Assembly: GCA_009760855.2 (NCBI GenBank)
Contig: WPIO01000037.1
Location: 668,001 to 732,000 of the forward strand
Origin: Cristatella mucedo
Taxonomy: Eukaryota > Bryozoa > Phylactolaemata > Cristatellidae
DNA length: 64,000 nucleotides
Direction: 5' to 3'
The stretch's first letter is position 1; each line of letters opens with the position of its first letter. Below, in pieces: positions 1 through 10,746 of the stretch. The position numbers and the translations under genes were made by a program. The notes under the pieces were generated by a model that did not search any database, was not told the origin of the DNA, and was given only the letters and a program-made list of their open reading frames with translations.

Positions 1-212
1 TCGAGCCGACGCTGGGCCTCATCGTACAGCAAGCAGAAGGAAACATCGGACCCGCGCGAGAGCTCGTCGCAGTCACTCCCGGTCTTTCGGACGGCAGCCA
101 GCGCCGACCTTCGACCGTCTCGCGCTCCGCGTATTCGGCGAGGAGGCCGGCGAGCGTTGCACCACGGCCAGATTTCGAATGCATCGCAGCTGCGGCATTC
201 AGCTCGCGACAT
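1..212 (-). CDS. Possible 5' end of a divergent gene, cut by the window edge
   Basis: A minus-strand frame opens at an ATG at 212 and stays open for 70 codons to the window edge. Its later part (reading TGSDCDELSRGSDVSF, then a segment ending DEAQRRL) has normal amino acid complexity, unlike the Arg/Ala-rich opposite frames. A TATAAA on the same strand lies about 155 bp upstream. No family is recognised. Two plus-strand frames and another minus-strand frame (ATG at about 184, starting MHSKSGRGATLAGLLAEY) are also open across this GC-rich stretch, so strand and frame are uncertain. The sequence left of the window would decide. Confidence 0.25.
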   Translation of the reverse strand, partial: MSRAECRSCDAFEIWPWCNARRPPRRIRGARDGRRSALAAVRKTGSDCDELSRGSDVSFCLLYDEAQRRL

Positions 213-364
213 TCGCTCCAGACAGTGGTAGACAACTAGCTCTGAGGCTCGGGCTTGGCGAGCACCAATCGGCGATCGCCGGCGAAATGCAGCCCGTGAG
301 GTGTCGCCCCGCTCGCTCAGCCAGCGGATGCGTGGAGAGCGTGCGACGCCACCGACCGACGCCA

Positions 365-370
365 TTTATA
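365..370 (-). promoter_or_regulatory. TATA-like box
   Basis: The minus strand reads TATAAAT inside GC-rich DNA, about 155 bp upstream of the minus-strand ATG at 212. The position suits a core promoter with a leader of about 120 bp. The evidence is the motif and its context only. Confidence 0.22.
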
Positions 371-839
371 GTTGGCGAAGCGTGAGCCGTGGGACCAGTG
401 CATTCGTAAAAGGGCTCGTCGAGGCGGACGCCCTCGGCCCGCTGGTCTTTACAATCTGACCTTTACCCCAGACGGTGCCTATGGAGCGGTTCCACTTGTC
501 GACGAAGGAAAACGGCATCCATCTTGTCGGCGTCCGAAGCGAGCAAGGAATGGGAAGTCTCGCGAGTCCGAGGCTCGCAGCACGCGATGTACAAGGCAGC
601 TATCTAGCACAGATGAAACGCTAGCGAGTGACCTGAAGTGTAGCGGCGTCCGACGGCGATGAAATGGCCGGTGCTGGTCGCTGTGCGCCGCCATCTTACC
701 CTCCTTGAATCACCCCTGATGGGTTTGCCACCCGGCTGTTCTGCTAAATCGGGTGCCCGGCGCGCTCTGCGGCGGCGCGAATGCCAGCGTCTCTTTGGCG
801 ATCTAAGTGACGCCAGACCGTGAGCAGCTGATGCGGTAG

Positions 840-1050
840 CCGACGGGAAAGCGACTGACTTTGGTGGCCAGCAGGAAAGCGGCTGACATTAACGGCCAGC
901 GGAAAAGCAGCCGGTCATGGTTCCTAGAGGCAGTGCCGCTGACTGACTGTAGTTGCTAGCTGGAAAGCCTAGCGGGAAAGGCACCACTGGCTTTGATGGT
1001 TGGCGCGAAAGCGGCTGACTGTGACGGTAAGCGGCTGAGAGCTAAGCAGC
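840..1050 (+). repeat. Degenerate tandem repeat, GGAAAGCGGCTGAC-type units
   Basis: Five or so diverged units share a core like GGAAAGCGGCTGACT followed by a T/G-rich stretch and GGCCAGC. Clear units start near 850, 880 and 910, and decayed ones near 960 and 1007. Spacing is irregular (about 27-50 bp). No ORF runs through it. It is probably an old minisatellite; a cluster of regulatory sites upstream of the 2-6.7 kb gene is the alternative. Confidence 0.5.
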
Positions 1051-1444
1051 CAAAAGCGTACGGTGGCGCTTGCAACGAAGAGGATTAACAAGAGATGTCT
1101 TGACCTGAGGCTAAATTGCCAGCGAATCGGGAATACATAGAGTAGATTTGTCTCAACATTTCGACCTAGACTTTAGCTTATTTAGCTCACTTGTACTGGA
1201 GCGCTAAATTGCCATTGCATACTAAGCAAACACGGCATCGCTAGCTGTATAGCCTCAGGAAAGAAGTCGCGCAACGACGTGATTTTTCTATTGTCAAGCG
1301 GCTACACTTTTATCGGCGATACTTCATAGAAAGAATGTCGAGACGGCGGCCCAGTGCTAGCTGGCAGAGCACTTTCCGTTGCTTCATGCGCGCGATCAAA
1401 TCGGAGCTATTGCCGTTCTCTTGACGACAGGTCAATTGCAACGT

Positions 1445-1452
1445 TATATAAT
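1445..1452 (+). promoter_or_regulatory. TATA-like box upstream of the large plus-strand gene
   Basis: TATATAAT lies just before a CCG-rich leader (1475-1609) that ends in a good splice donor. The order TATA, leader, GTAAGTG donor, then acceptors at 1712 and 1999, and the long open frame fits one transcription unit. This is inference; no transcript evidence is available. Confidence 0.33.
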
Positions 1453-1474
1453 ATCCTAATATGGCAGTCGTGAG

Positions 1475-1545
1475 CAGCAGACGCTGCCACCGCCGCGGCG
1501 ATGGTTCGCGAAATCCCGCGATAGTTAGCGAGATCCCGCGGTCTC

Positions 1546-1583
<38 letters not shown>

Positions 1584-1609
1584 CACCGCCGCCACCGCCG
1601 CGAAGGTTC
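1475..1609 (+). other. Putative non-coding first exon with CCG-rich leader
   Basis: The stretch begins about 25 bp after the TATA-like box and ends at TTC|GTAAGTG, a strong donor consensus (intron start 1610). Its only early ATG (1501) is closed by TAG after seven codons. Candidate acceptors are TTTGCAG ending at 1712 and a pyrimidine-rich CTCTCTGCAG ending at 1999. The CCG run at 1545-1602 would give a very structured leader. Confidence 0.3.
1545..1602. repeat. (CCG)n trinucleotide run
   Basis: A run of CGC/CCG triplets with three CCA interruptions. It lies in the putative 5' leader; frames that translate it give only Arg, Pro or Ala runs. Confidence 0.8.
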
Positions 1610-1999
1610 GTAAGTGCCAGCTTGCTGGCTATGAGGCGTCTTCGGCTGCGCCATCGCCGGCTGCCGGCGATGGCATCTCAAGAGCGTCCTGACGGTCTCG
1701 TCCGCTTTGCAGGCCGACTGTCACGCAGCCTCGTGTGAGTAGCAGCGGCGCGAGCGGGTTGACAGCGGACGAGTCGCGCGCACTTCTACCCGGAACCGCG
1801 ACCAAACGATCCGTCCTTGCGTGCGACCGCTGCGCCGCCGCCGCCGCTCGCCGGCGGCGGCGGCGGAGCGGAGCCAGGGCGGCCTTTCCGGGCGCTCGAA
1901 ATCGGATTCAACCGTCGTCGCGCGGCCGCACCGCGCCCTCACGTCGGCGCTCCGCGCGCGCGCTCTCTCTCTCGTTGCCAGCCTGCCGGCTCTCTGCAG

Positions 2000-4900
2000 C
2001 GGCCAGCGGAGCGGTGGCAAGCGGGCGAAGCGGCAGCACTGTCCCGTGACGACGACGGTAGGCGTCCAAGTGGGCGCGCCGGGCGCGATATCGGAGCAGA
2101 GCGAGGCGGAGGAGCGCCAGCTCTACCTCGACTGGCGTCGCCGGCGGCTGCAGGAGGTGGTCGACGTGCTCCAGCGCCAGCTGACGGCTCTGCGCTGCAC
2201 GATGCGTCTCGAGCCGCGCCAGGAAGTGCGTCAGAGTCTGCTCGAGGAGGAGCGCGTCATCTCTCGGCGGCTGCGAACGCGCTTGCAGCAGCAGTGCGAG
2301 CTGGAGGAGGCGATCGTCAAAGAGCTCCAGCTGCAGCGGCAGCAGCTGCTGCAGCCGCTCCCACTCTTTCCTCCAATCCAGTTGAAGAAGCAGCGCAGCG
2401 GCCACCACTACCAGCCGTCGACGGCGACGCCGCCGCACGACGTCGCGGCCGCTCGCGATCGCGACGCCGACTCTGTCGCTGCGGCGTCGAGCCAGGGCAA
2501 CGGGCGCGGCGGCGGCAACGGCGGCGGCGGCGTGTCGTTTTTTTCTCGCGGCAAGGAAGCCCGCGAGAGCGGCGGCGGCGGTGGTGGTGGCGGTTCGTCG
2601 AGAATTCACCGGCGCGTCGACAGCGACAAGGACAAGGCGCTCAGCTCGCAGCCGCCGCCGCCTCCGCCGCCGTGGCGACGGCGGTCCGACGATGTCCGCG
2701 GCCTCGCCGCCACTGCCTCGACGTTTCCAGTCACGGAGACGGTTGGCGCCTGGGTGTCTAGTCTCGTCAAAGACCTGTGGCGGAACTACGCGACATCCGC
2801 CGTGGACGGGGCTCGTGCGAGGCTCGAAGCGCCGCCAGTGCCAACCAGCGCCAGCAAGGTTTCCGGAAGCGCAAAAAAGCGGAAGTCGAAGCATCGCGAA
2901 CCGAGCGACCTCCATCGGCCGACGGAGAGCAGCTTCGTCGGCATCGACGAACAGCCCACGGAAAGCGGGCAGGCAGCCTGTCAAACGGCGTCTGCGCATG
3001 CGTCAGCGAGACTCGCCGACGATGGTCAGCACGGCTCCAGGCTGCTGCTGCTGGCGGCTCCTCAGTCGACGTCCGTCGGCGCGAAGGCGGCCGCCGCGTC
3101 GCGACCGAGTCCACCGACGCAGCAGCAGCCGCCGCCGCCGCCGCCGCCGGCCTCCGTCGGCTACCCAGATGGCTCCGTCCTGGCTACTGCCCAGAAGCTC
3201 GTGACGACAGCCGACGCCGACCGTAGGCGACAACCGTTGCCGATGCAGTCACACGGCAGCGCCGCCGTCTCGGCTCACAAGTCATTTACGGCCGTGGCCG
3301 CGGACTCTAGCCCACCGCCTCTGCTGCTGGCAGGCCATGATGTGGCCTGTAGTAGCAACAGCGAGACACCTCAAATCCGCACGGTTGCCTGCGCCGTCTC
3401 GGCTCCGCAACCGTTGCGGCCGCCCGCCAGCCGCGTATTGACGTCATCCCAGTCTGCCGCGGCCTCCGCGCCCACTGCGGCCAGCCTGCAGCCAACGTCG
3501 GCCGGACTTCCGGCAGACGACGTGCCCTGCGCCTCTTCCCGGACCGCAGCTGTCGCCGCCTCAGTCGCCTTGTCCGCCTTCGCTCCTCTCCCGTCGCCGC
3601 AACAGCTGCCGACTGCCGGTAGTAGAAGTGTCGCAGTTCCGCTTTCCGATGCCGCGATAGCGGGCGCGGGCTCTCAATTATTGTCTTCAGTACAGCAACA
3701 TCCGGCTGTCAGCGGGATCGTGGCAGCGGATCCGGCTCCTGTCCCTGCTTCCGCTGTCGGCTCCCGGCTGCTGTCACCATTGCAGCGGCAGCCTGCGAGC
3801 GGCGCTGTCGGCACAGAAGCCGCTGCCGCCGCCGCTTCGCTCTGCGCCACCTCAGTGACGACTGGCCCTCCGCTGTTGCCCAAGTTCTCGGAAGGATGCG
3901 CCGCTCAATCAACTGGGACCGCTGCCGCTGCCGCTTCGCGGCGCTCACCTCTCCATTATGCGGACGTTGCGATGGCGGACGCCGCTCGCCAAGCGGAGGC
4001 GGCCGCCGGCGCTCCGCGGACGCATCCTCCTTCTGCGGCAGGAAGCGTCTGCACCGTCGCGGGGCTGCCGCACCGCTCGGTGGAAGAGCACGCCGCTTCG
4101 GCGAAACTATCGCCGCCGTCACTTCAGGCGGGCGGCAGCGTCACCAGCACTGCTGCCCGACAACCCGCGGCCGAGCCGGCGGCAGCCGCCGCGGACGCCG
4201 CTCGCTCGCTAACCGACCACGGCGTCTCTGCAACGACGATGCAGTCAACGTTTATCTCGGCGACGGAGGCGAGCGAGCAGCAGCAGCAGCAGTCCAAGGC
4301 AGACGACGGGACAGCACTCACCGCCGCCGCAACGGATCGCCGCCGCATTTCCGCCTCCCGCGAAGAGCTCCTCGCGGAGGAAGCGGCGTGGCAGGCGTCC
4401 GCCGCAGGTCGCACGCCTGCCACGCCGCTCTCGCCGAGCGATCTCGCCGGCGTCGGCGGCGCTGAGCAGTCGACACCGGGTGGCGGTCGGCGATCAGCCG
4501 CTAGCGGCGTCGGTCGGCCAACGGCGACGCCTGCGCGGCTCGGCTCTGAATTGCCGGCGGTGGCGGTGGTTGCTGCGTCGTCGCGTTGCTTCGCGGCGGC
4601 GGGCGCGTCGCAGTCGGCCGCTGCGACGATGACGATGACTGCGGGATGCTCGGCGAGCGTCCTGGGCGCCACCCACGTCGCTCTCGGCGCCGTTCCGTCG
4701 GCCCTCGCGGGCACCGCCGATTGGACGGCGCCGATCGGCTCTGAGCGGCCGGAAGCGGCGGAAGCGGCGCAGCAGCCGCAGCAGCACAGACACTCGACTC
4801 TCGGCTCGCCGGGCGCTAGCGCATCGAACGCGGGCACGCGCTCGGCCACCCCTTACGACCACCCCTTACGACCCCCGACGCCTCCTCCGCCGCCGAACGG

Positions 4901-6701
4901 AAGTATCCGCTCGGACGTGCGAAGCACTCGCGGACGCGCCGCCGCCATCGCCGACAAGGACAGCCAGCGGGGAGGAGAAAGTTCACGAGGCACTACCGGT
5001 GCGGAGCGCCTGACGCAGTCCGTCACCGATCGCCGTGCGGGTCAGCAAGTTGACGGCGTTGCAGAGAGCGCACTCGACAGTCGCCGCGACGGTATCCAGG
5101 GCAGCGGCGGCGGCGGCAGCGTCCGAACTGGGTCAATGCTAGCGGCAACGCAGCAGGTCAGCTTCGCAACGACGGGCGACCAGTCGGCAACGCTGCCTGC
5201 GGCGGCGAGCGGTCCGCGCGCATCGGCCGTCGATCGGCCCGACGAGAGCGACCTTCACGAGCTTGCCTCTTCGCAGCGCCGCACGGCTTCCGGCGTGCTG
5301 AGTGCGCCGCCGCCGCGGCACGACCGAGATGCGGCGGCGGCGGCGACGTCAAGCATTGCTAGCCGGCAGACGGACGGTGGTGCCGTTTCCTCGGCAACCG
5401 GCTCAAATCTGGCCGACCGGCCGTCGCCGCCTCGAGCGAGCGGACGCCGCGTCGCGGCCGCCGAACCAACCGGAAGTGATCGCCTCGAAAGCACTCTCCT
5501 GTCGCAGTACTGCAGCACCGGCGAGCGGATGCCTTCGCCGCCGCCGCCGCGCGGCGCCGATGCGGTAGGCGCCGCCGGCGGCGCAGAGAGTCGACCGGCC
5601 AATTATCAGCCGTCCTCCGTCGCCGGACATGAGAGCGCGCGGTCGCCCGATGCTTTCGGGGGCGGCGGCGGCGCGAGGGCGCGCGTCGCGCCATCAAATT
5701 TCGGAGCTCACAGCGAGACGACGCCAAACGCTCTACGCCACGATGTCCCAGTCGCGAGCGCGCCAGTCGGCGGAGAGGCCGGCGCCAGTCGAACGTCACG
5801 CCTCGAGGAGGTCACGGCCGTCGCGCAACCGGACGACGCCGATCGGTGGCCTCCGACCGCCACCACGGACGTCAGCCAGAGCAACGTATCGGCCGGCGCC
5901 AGTCATGTCGAAGAGACGGTCGCGGCGGCGACGACGACGACGGCGGCGACGCGCAGCTCGCTCCGAGGCAACCGTCAGTCGAAGCTCGACCGCAGTGCTC
6001 GACAGAAGGTCGGTCTGCCAGGGTACGATCAGCACGAGGCGAACGCACAATGGTCAGAACGGCGGAGTCGGAGGCAATCGGGCGGCCGATCGGAGGGCCG
6101 TGGCGGCACGATCGCGTCTGCCTCCGCTCTGTCGTCGTCGCGCCTCGACGACAACGACAGTGCGATAACGTCGGAGCAGACGGTCGAAATCCAGCGCGGA
6201 GCCTTCGCGAAGCTCAAGGACAGCGTCGTAGGGCGCCCAGGCGCGTCGCCGCAGCGCCGCAGGCGGTCGCGCGACGCCGCCGACGGCGGTGGCGGAGGCG
6301 GAGGGAAGAGCTCGCGCAGCGCGCGCTCGAAGCCCTCGATACATTCGAAAAGGTCGTCGCGCGCCAAGAAGGCGTCGCGAGCCGCGGCCGCCGTGCAGAA
6401 GGAGCCGCAGGCTCGCGGCGTAGCCGTAACGGCGGCGGCGGCGGAGCCAGCACCGACGGACGCCGCGACGACCCAGGACGGTGACGAATCGTCGGCCGCG
6501 AGCGAATCGGCATCGTCGGGTGGGAGCAGCAGCAGCAGCAGCAGCAGCAGCGGCAGCAGCGGCAGCAGCAGCACGAATTCGGCAACGCTCACGCTCTCGC
6601 CGGAGAACCCGAACTCGGTCGTTCTCCAAGTGTACTCGAAGATGACCTTGACTAACGCGCCGACGTACGCGTTCGTCGACGACCGCGCCATTAAGCGCTG
6701 A
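2000..6701 (+). CDS. Large Ala/Ser/Pro-rich, mostly disordered protein with N-terminal coiled coil
   Basis: One uninterrupted frame runs from the TAG at 1740 to the TGA at 6699-6701. I start the exon at 2000, after a pyrimidine-rich acceptor (CTCTCTGCAG), because the frame has no ATG before 2202. That ATG (A at -3) is the alternative start, but it would cut into the coiled coil. Genomic 2091-2365 encodes a charged helix (EAEERQLYLDWRRRRL...) with heptad-like Leu spacing; about 2745-2825 encodes a short amphipathic helix. The remainder is low-complexity Ala/Ser/Pro/Gly. The C-terminal part has Arg/Lys/Ser-rich NLS-like clusters (about 6240-6400), a poly-Ser tract (6525-6575) and an ordered-looking tail ending TYAFVDDRAIKR. 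No enzyme or named domain was recognised. A scaffold or nuclear role is only a guess. An unbroken 4.7-kb frame argues that it is expressed. A first coding exon may lie upstream. Confidence 0.6.
6515..6575 (+). repeat. AGC/CAG triplet run inside the large ORF
   Basis: An almost pure AGC run with a few GGC interruptions, read as poly-Ser with Gly. It is a likely length-polymorphic coding microsatellite. Confidence 0.75.
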
Positions 6702-7213
6702 AAGCCCGACACGGGCGACACCGAAACCGCCATCGCCACCGCCCGGACCGGACGAGGGGAAGCGCGCGCGCGGCGCGCACGAGCGCACGCGCGTCGCATC
6801 GGCTCCGATCGGAATGATACTTTTTCGCTTCCGACCTCGATTCGCGGTCGCGAGCAAAAAAGAAGCGGGATGCGACCGTCGCGAACGCGCTTGGCCGGCG
6901 ACGAGAGCCTCCGCGCCGCCGCCGCCGCTTGCGGCGACACGATGTCGGCGTCTCGTCGACGGGCGGCTCGCTCGTCTTGAGAACGAGCGCTAGAGCGTGC
7001 GAGCGCTCGATAGCGGACAAGGCTCTGTCTGGCCGAGCGCAGCCTCTGCTGCCTGAAAAAGTAGCCCGAGGCGCAGTGCTGGTTTGTTTTTATTTAATTG
7101 CCTCTGCTGCCCCGGCCACGCTTGTCGCTCGTCGGTTTGTCGTCGTCGCCGTCGTCGCCATCGTCGTCGCCGCCGCGAGGTCCTTCACGCTAACGATGTA
7201 GCGGCGGCGCACT

Positions 7214-7256
7214 GGGGGGGGCGGGGTGGGGCGGGGGCGGCGGTGGAGGGGGCGGT
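7214..7256 (+). other. G-rich tract with quadruplex potential
   Basis: At least four G runs of three or more are separated by loops of one to three bases on the plus strand (an eight-G run, then GGGG, GGGG and GGGGG). It lies about 510 bp downstream of the large ORF's stop, so it would be in the 3' UTR or in a downstream CpG island. Confidence 0.5.
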
Positions 7257-7259
7257 GCC

Positions 7260-7948
7260 GCGCGGACCTCGCGACCCGCAAGTCCGCCGGCACCGAAGAG
7301 ACGACGCCGCCACACAAGGAAGACGGTCCGCCGCGCGTCAGTCGTTCGGGCACGTCATCCCGTCGCGATCGGTCAGTCGACGCGGCGTCCTATCTCAGCT
7401 CGTAGCGGCGACGCGAGCGAGGCAGGCGGGAGAGCGAACCGACTAATATTAGTGCATGCCTGCCCTACAGACTTGCACGTAACGAGAGCTCGCTTAGGCT
7501 CTGCACAGCCGTCCTTAAGATGGCATAGACTAAGATTGCGCGTGTGAGGTATTGGATGATAAAAGCCGCCTTCTACGCACCCAATTGATCGATGCGGAAG
7601 TCCATCCTGTTCGGGTAGCGGACAGACATGCAAGGCCTTACCGCATACTGAATCATACAGACTGACGTCAGTGCGTCTGCGGGCTCTGCCTCTAGATACG
7701 AGATACCAGCGCCAATCGCAAGAGATAGCTAAGAATAAGACAGATAACCTTTCAGAGAAGTCCCGCGAATAGTACGCATACGATGCATGAAACCCGTCAA
7801 CCACATTCGATAAATCTATAGCGACCAGATATATCTGCAGGCACTTAAGCTACACTTCGTTAAGCTAAGTTTCTCACGGGCGTTAACTATGGAAACCAAA
7901 TATTTGGAAGGATGAAACTAGTTTGAAGTAAGAAAAATTGGCGTAATA
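7260..7948. other. No supported gene
   Basis: This is transition from GC-rich to AT-rich DNA. A 143-codon minus-strand frame (7373-7804) lacks an ATG and resembles no family. Nothing else is recognised. Confidence 0.5.
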
Positions 7949-8500
7949 CAGTCGTCCCTCGCTCACCTCGACTTTCGACTTTCGCGGCTTCACTCTATCG
8001 CAATTTTTCGAAAATCTTCATCAAAAAGTTGATCGGTATAGTGAAAATGATACAGCGCAGGCTTGGTTGTCTGAATCAATTATACACGCCTGTATTACAA
8101 TTTAAGTTAAAATTACTGTACTGTAAGCCTGTGTGTTCGAGCAACCCCGCAAATCCTGCAACGCCAGGTGCGGCCGCTCGAACACGCCTTGTGTATGGGC
8201 AAGAACGGTTCTCCAAAAAACACGTGTGCGGTGAAACCAGGCCAATCAGAGCGTGCTGTTCGCTGACGGGCTATCCTACCATTTTCCTATCATGGCCACC
8301 GGTTGGCTCAGCCTCACGCGAGTTAGTTTCTCCATGTGCTCTATTATTGTTAAAATCCTTATTCAGAGGGTCGTGAACAATTTTTCTTTGCTATAACTAC
8401 GTAAATACTCTATTTATGAATAAAGAATCCTACTTCGCGGAAATTTACTTATCGCGGTAGAGTCTGGAATTGATTAACCGCGATAAACGAGGGACGACTG
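7949..8500. mobile_element. Non-autonomous pogo/Tigger-type DNA transposon (MITE), 552 bp
   Basis: The ends are perfect 13-bp terminal inverted repeats, CAGTCGTCCCTCG at 7949 and its complement ending at 8500. Both are directly flanked by TA, the Tc1/mariner-superfamily target duplication (7947-7948 and 8501-8502). Inside the right end the sequence continues as TTTATCGCGGTTAA, the style typical of Tigger/pogo termini. The longest internal frame (115 codons) shows no DDE transposase or CENP-B helix-turn-helix motif, so this is a deletion derivative needing a transposase in trans. Confidence 0.8.
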
Positions 8501-8502
8501 TA

Positions 8503-9640
8503 CATTAGCAGCAGGTAGATTTCATTATTGCCTCGCAAACCTGAATTCGCACAATGCTTTTATTTTTTATTTTTATTTTGCTTTTATTTTTTCGAGCTTC
8601 AAATTCTGGTCTCGTTGTGTAACTTTGGTATGCGTGGCATTGTGAAATTTTGGTATGCATGGCGTTTCGCACTAACGCTTGATTTATAGTCTGCGCTCTC
8701 ATTCACGAGGTGAGTGGCATCTGCATAGAAGCACCACCCGCCTATAAACGCCACTTGTGGCCATTCCCGTGGATGGTGAATTTAGGCATGTATTGTTTGC
8801 AGACTGTTGGGCAGCGCTGCATTTCCGGAAAACGGGCCGCCATGGTGATGTGAGTAACTGGAGGAACCATGTACGTGTGGTTGCACGGCAGCTGTAAGCT
8901 CTAATGCAAAATATTAAACTTATGGCCGATGAGAAATTTTTGTCTTATTATTACTTACGGCGAAGGCGGTTTTAACAATAGTGCTCTTCAGTCGGTGGCA
9001 TTGGTCAGTTTAGAATCAGAAATGGTGGTGTGCACGCTGAAACGACGGCGAGCTAAATCAGCCAAATCGTGGCTGATACTTATTAATCACTCGCGGTTCC
9101 TGAATTGTAAGGCCTATGAGCCGGAAATGCGATAATCTATGGCCTAAGTTATTACTGCTTTAAATAATTACAACGCTATTAGTTGTAACAGCCGTAATCA
9201 GCAGGTCTTAGCGTATGCAGGTACTTGCACACGAAGAACGAATCACAAAGGCGGTAATACCTGGCGCTGTAATAAGCCGGGGCGTTTTAAGCTTCTCTGC
9301 AATGTACTCAGCGATGAGGTCGCGCGGGCAGCGATGGCAGGGACTTACTTAAACTATTCTCGCAGACCGAGTAAAGGCTGCGAGGGACAATTAGGTTTGT
9401 CTCTTCCCGTTTGAGTGCCGTGACGTTAAAATATGAAGAGATATCTGGTCGGTAGTGCGAGCCAGGTTTACGGAGCAAAGTAGCTGGATGCGATGTCTCC
9501 AAGAGAATTGAAGTTGATCAGATACAACACCAAATTGACCTGAGCGAGAAGAAGAGCGGGTGACTGCGACTGGAGGCCGAGCGAGGAATTAATTGAGACG
9601 GGGAGTGAAAAAATACCCTCAGGTCACGTGACGGAGCGAA
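8503..9640. other. AT-rich stretch without recognised gene
   Basis: Only short frames of 60-70 codons on both strands occur. No repeat family of this window was identified here. Confidence 0.5.
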
Positions 9641-9774
9641 CGAGCGAAGTTTGCGATGAAGGAGTTCACTTCAAAAGGTCCTCGGAAAAAGTCCGACGTA
9701 CGTTTCCATTCTGTCTCAATCGATGACGCTCGTCCTTCGTCGCCAATTGACTAGCTTCAACTGGCAAGCTACTA

Positions 9775-9775
<1 letters not shown>

Positions 9776-9808
<33 letters not shown>
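9776..9808 (+). repeat. (GGC)n run
   Basis: Eleven GGC triplets in a CpG-rich island at 9.7-10.4 kb. The island probably marks the 5' end of a gene whose best coding candidate is the exon at 10252. Confidence 0.8.
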
Positions 9809-10251
9809 AGTCGGCTGCAGGTCAAGCAGGCGAAGCGGGGCTCACGAAAATGTCAGCGTTCGCGGTATCTCTGAAGCGTCGCGTGGCTCGCGCCTTCGCA
9901 GCGCGGTCGCGACGCCTTCGCTCAACGCTGCGCCGCTTCTTTGAGGCGCTTTTCCAGCCAAAAAAGAGGCGTCCGCCGTTTCTCTTCTGCCCGCCGACGC
10001 CTCGCTGTCGCCTTGCGGAGTGACGTCATCAAGCTGCTAGGCAATCAATTTCAGCTGCTCGCCCGCTCCGCGTGGCGAGTCGGCGGCGGCCATGGGTGGC
10101 TGCCCGTCGATCGTCTCCAGCCATCGCGGTAAGGCAGTCGGTAGCTGTCGCCGCCGCCGCAGCAGCGATAGCTGAGGCGGTGGCGGAGGCTGCCGCAGCG
10201 ACTGCAGCGTGAGAGGTGGTGGTGGCGGCTGCGACGACGGCAACGACGACG

Positions 10252-10372
10252 ATGGCGGCAGCGGCATCGGCGGCCGCGATGCTTTCAGGCGGCGGTCGCG
10301 CGGCGTCGCCGTTCAAGCGCATCGCGCCGCTGGCCGGCGCCTTTTTGCTGGTGCCGGCCAGCCTGTGGGAGC
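10252..10372 (+). CDS. Possible first coding exon with a hydrophobic N-terminus
   Basis: An ATG at 10252 (ACGATGG) opens a 40-codon frame starting MAAAASAAAMLSGGGRAA. It then runs through a hydrophobic segment (IAPLAGAFLLVPASLW) to a textbook donor, GAGC|GTGAGTAC at 10373, leaving phase 1. The N-terminus could be a mitochondrial presequence (Ala/Arg/Ser, no acidic residues) or a signal anchor. No matching downstream exon could be picked, so the product is unknown. Continuing through the donor, the frame ends at TAG 10410. Confidence 0.33.
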
Positions 10373-10540
10373 GTGAGTACGGCAGCGCGCGCTTTGCGCC
10401 GCGGCCTTAGCCGAGCACAGCCGAGCGACGCGCTAGTATGAGACCGTGTCAGTACGCATTTGTATGACGCTAAGCTGATCACGTGGTAGCGGAGCACTCG
10501 AGCGAAAGTAAAGTGAGGGATACGAGAGAGAATAATAAAT

Positions 10541-10664
10541 AATTAATTTGTATTGCGTCCTAAGAGAACTTAATCTCTATTCAGGCGCTTCACATATGCT
10601 TCGGGGCTCGAGCCCACGACCTCAGCTGAACCTTGGTCGGGGCGAGCACCTTAACCGCTGGACT

Positions 10665-10666
<2 letters not shown>
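10541..10666 (-). mobile_element. tRNA-derived SINE, family B
   Basis: On the minus strand it has an A-box-like GTCCAGCGGTTAAGGTGC, a B-box-like GGGCTCGAGCCCC, and the tail GTGAAGCGCCTGAATAGAG... TTCTCTTAGG. It matches copies at 42.2 kb and 54.5 kb. The tRNA-like 5' end is replaced by a long GA/CT microsatellite starting at 10667. Confidence 0.75.

Positions 10667-10742
<76 letters not shown>
10667..10742 (+). repeat. (GA)n microsatellite
   Basis: About 38 perfect GA units abut the 5' end of a minus-strand SINE B copy. Other CT/GA tracts in the window also adjoin or interrupt retroelements. Confidence 0.95.

Positions 10743-10746
<4 letters not shown>

Noticed and set aside
840-1050. CRISPR-like array
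   Set aside because: Units are diverged and lack constant repeats with unique spacers; the genome is animal.
1908-2999. Minus-strand 363-codon frame opposite the large ORF
   Set aside because: Shadow of GC-rich coding DNA; its Arg/Ala/Leu composition mirrors the plus frame, which is longer and ends in an ordered tail.
7373-7804. Minus-strand 143-codon frame
   Set aside because: Begins at GTG with no internal ATG near the start, no domain, and no splice sites noted.
9723-9944. Plus-strand 73-codon frame through the GGC run
   Set aside because: Mostly poly-Gly from the microsatellite; more likely a 5' leader or CpG island.
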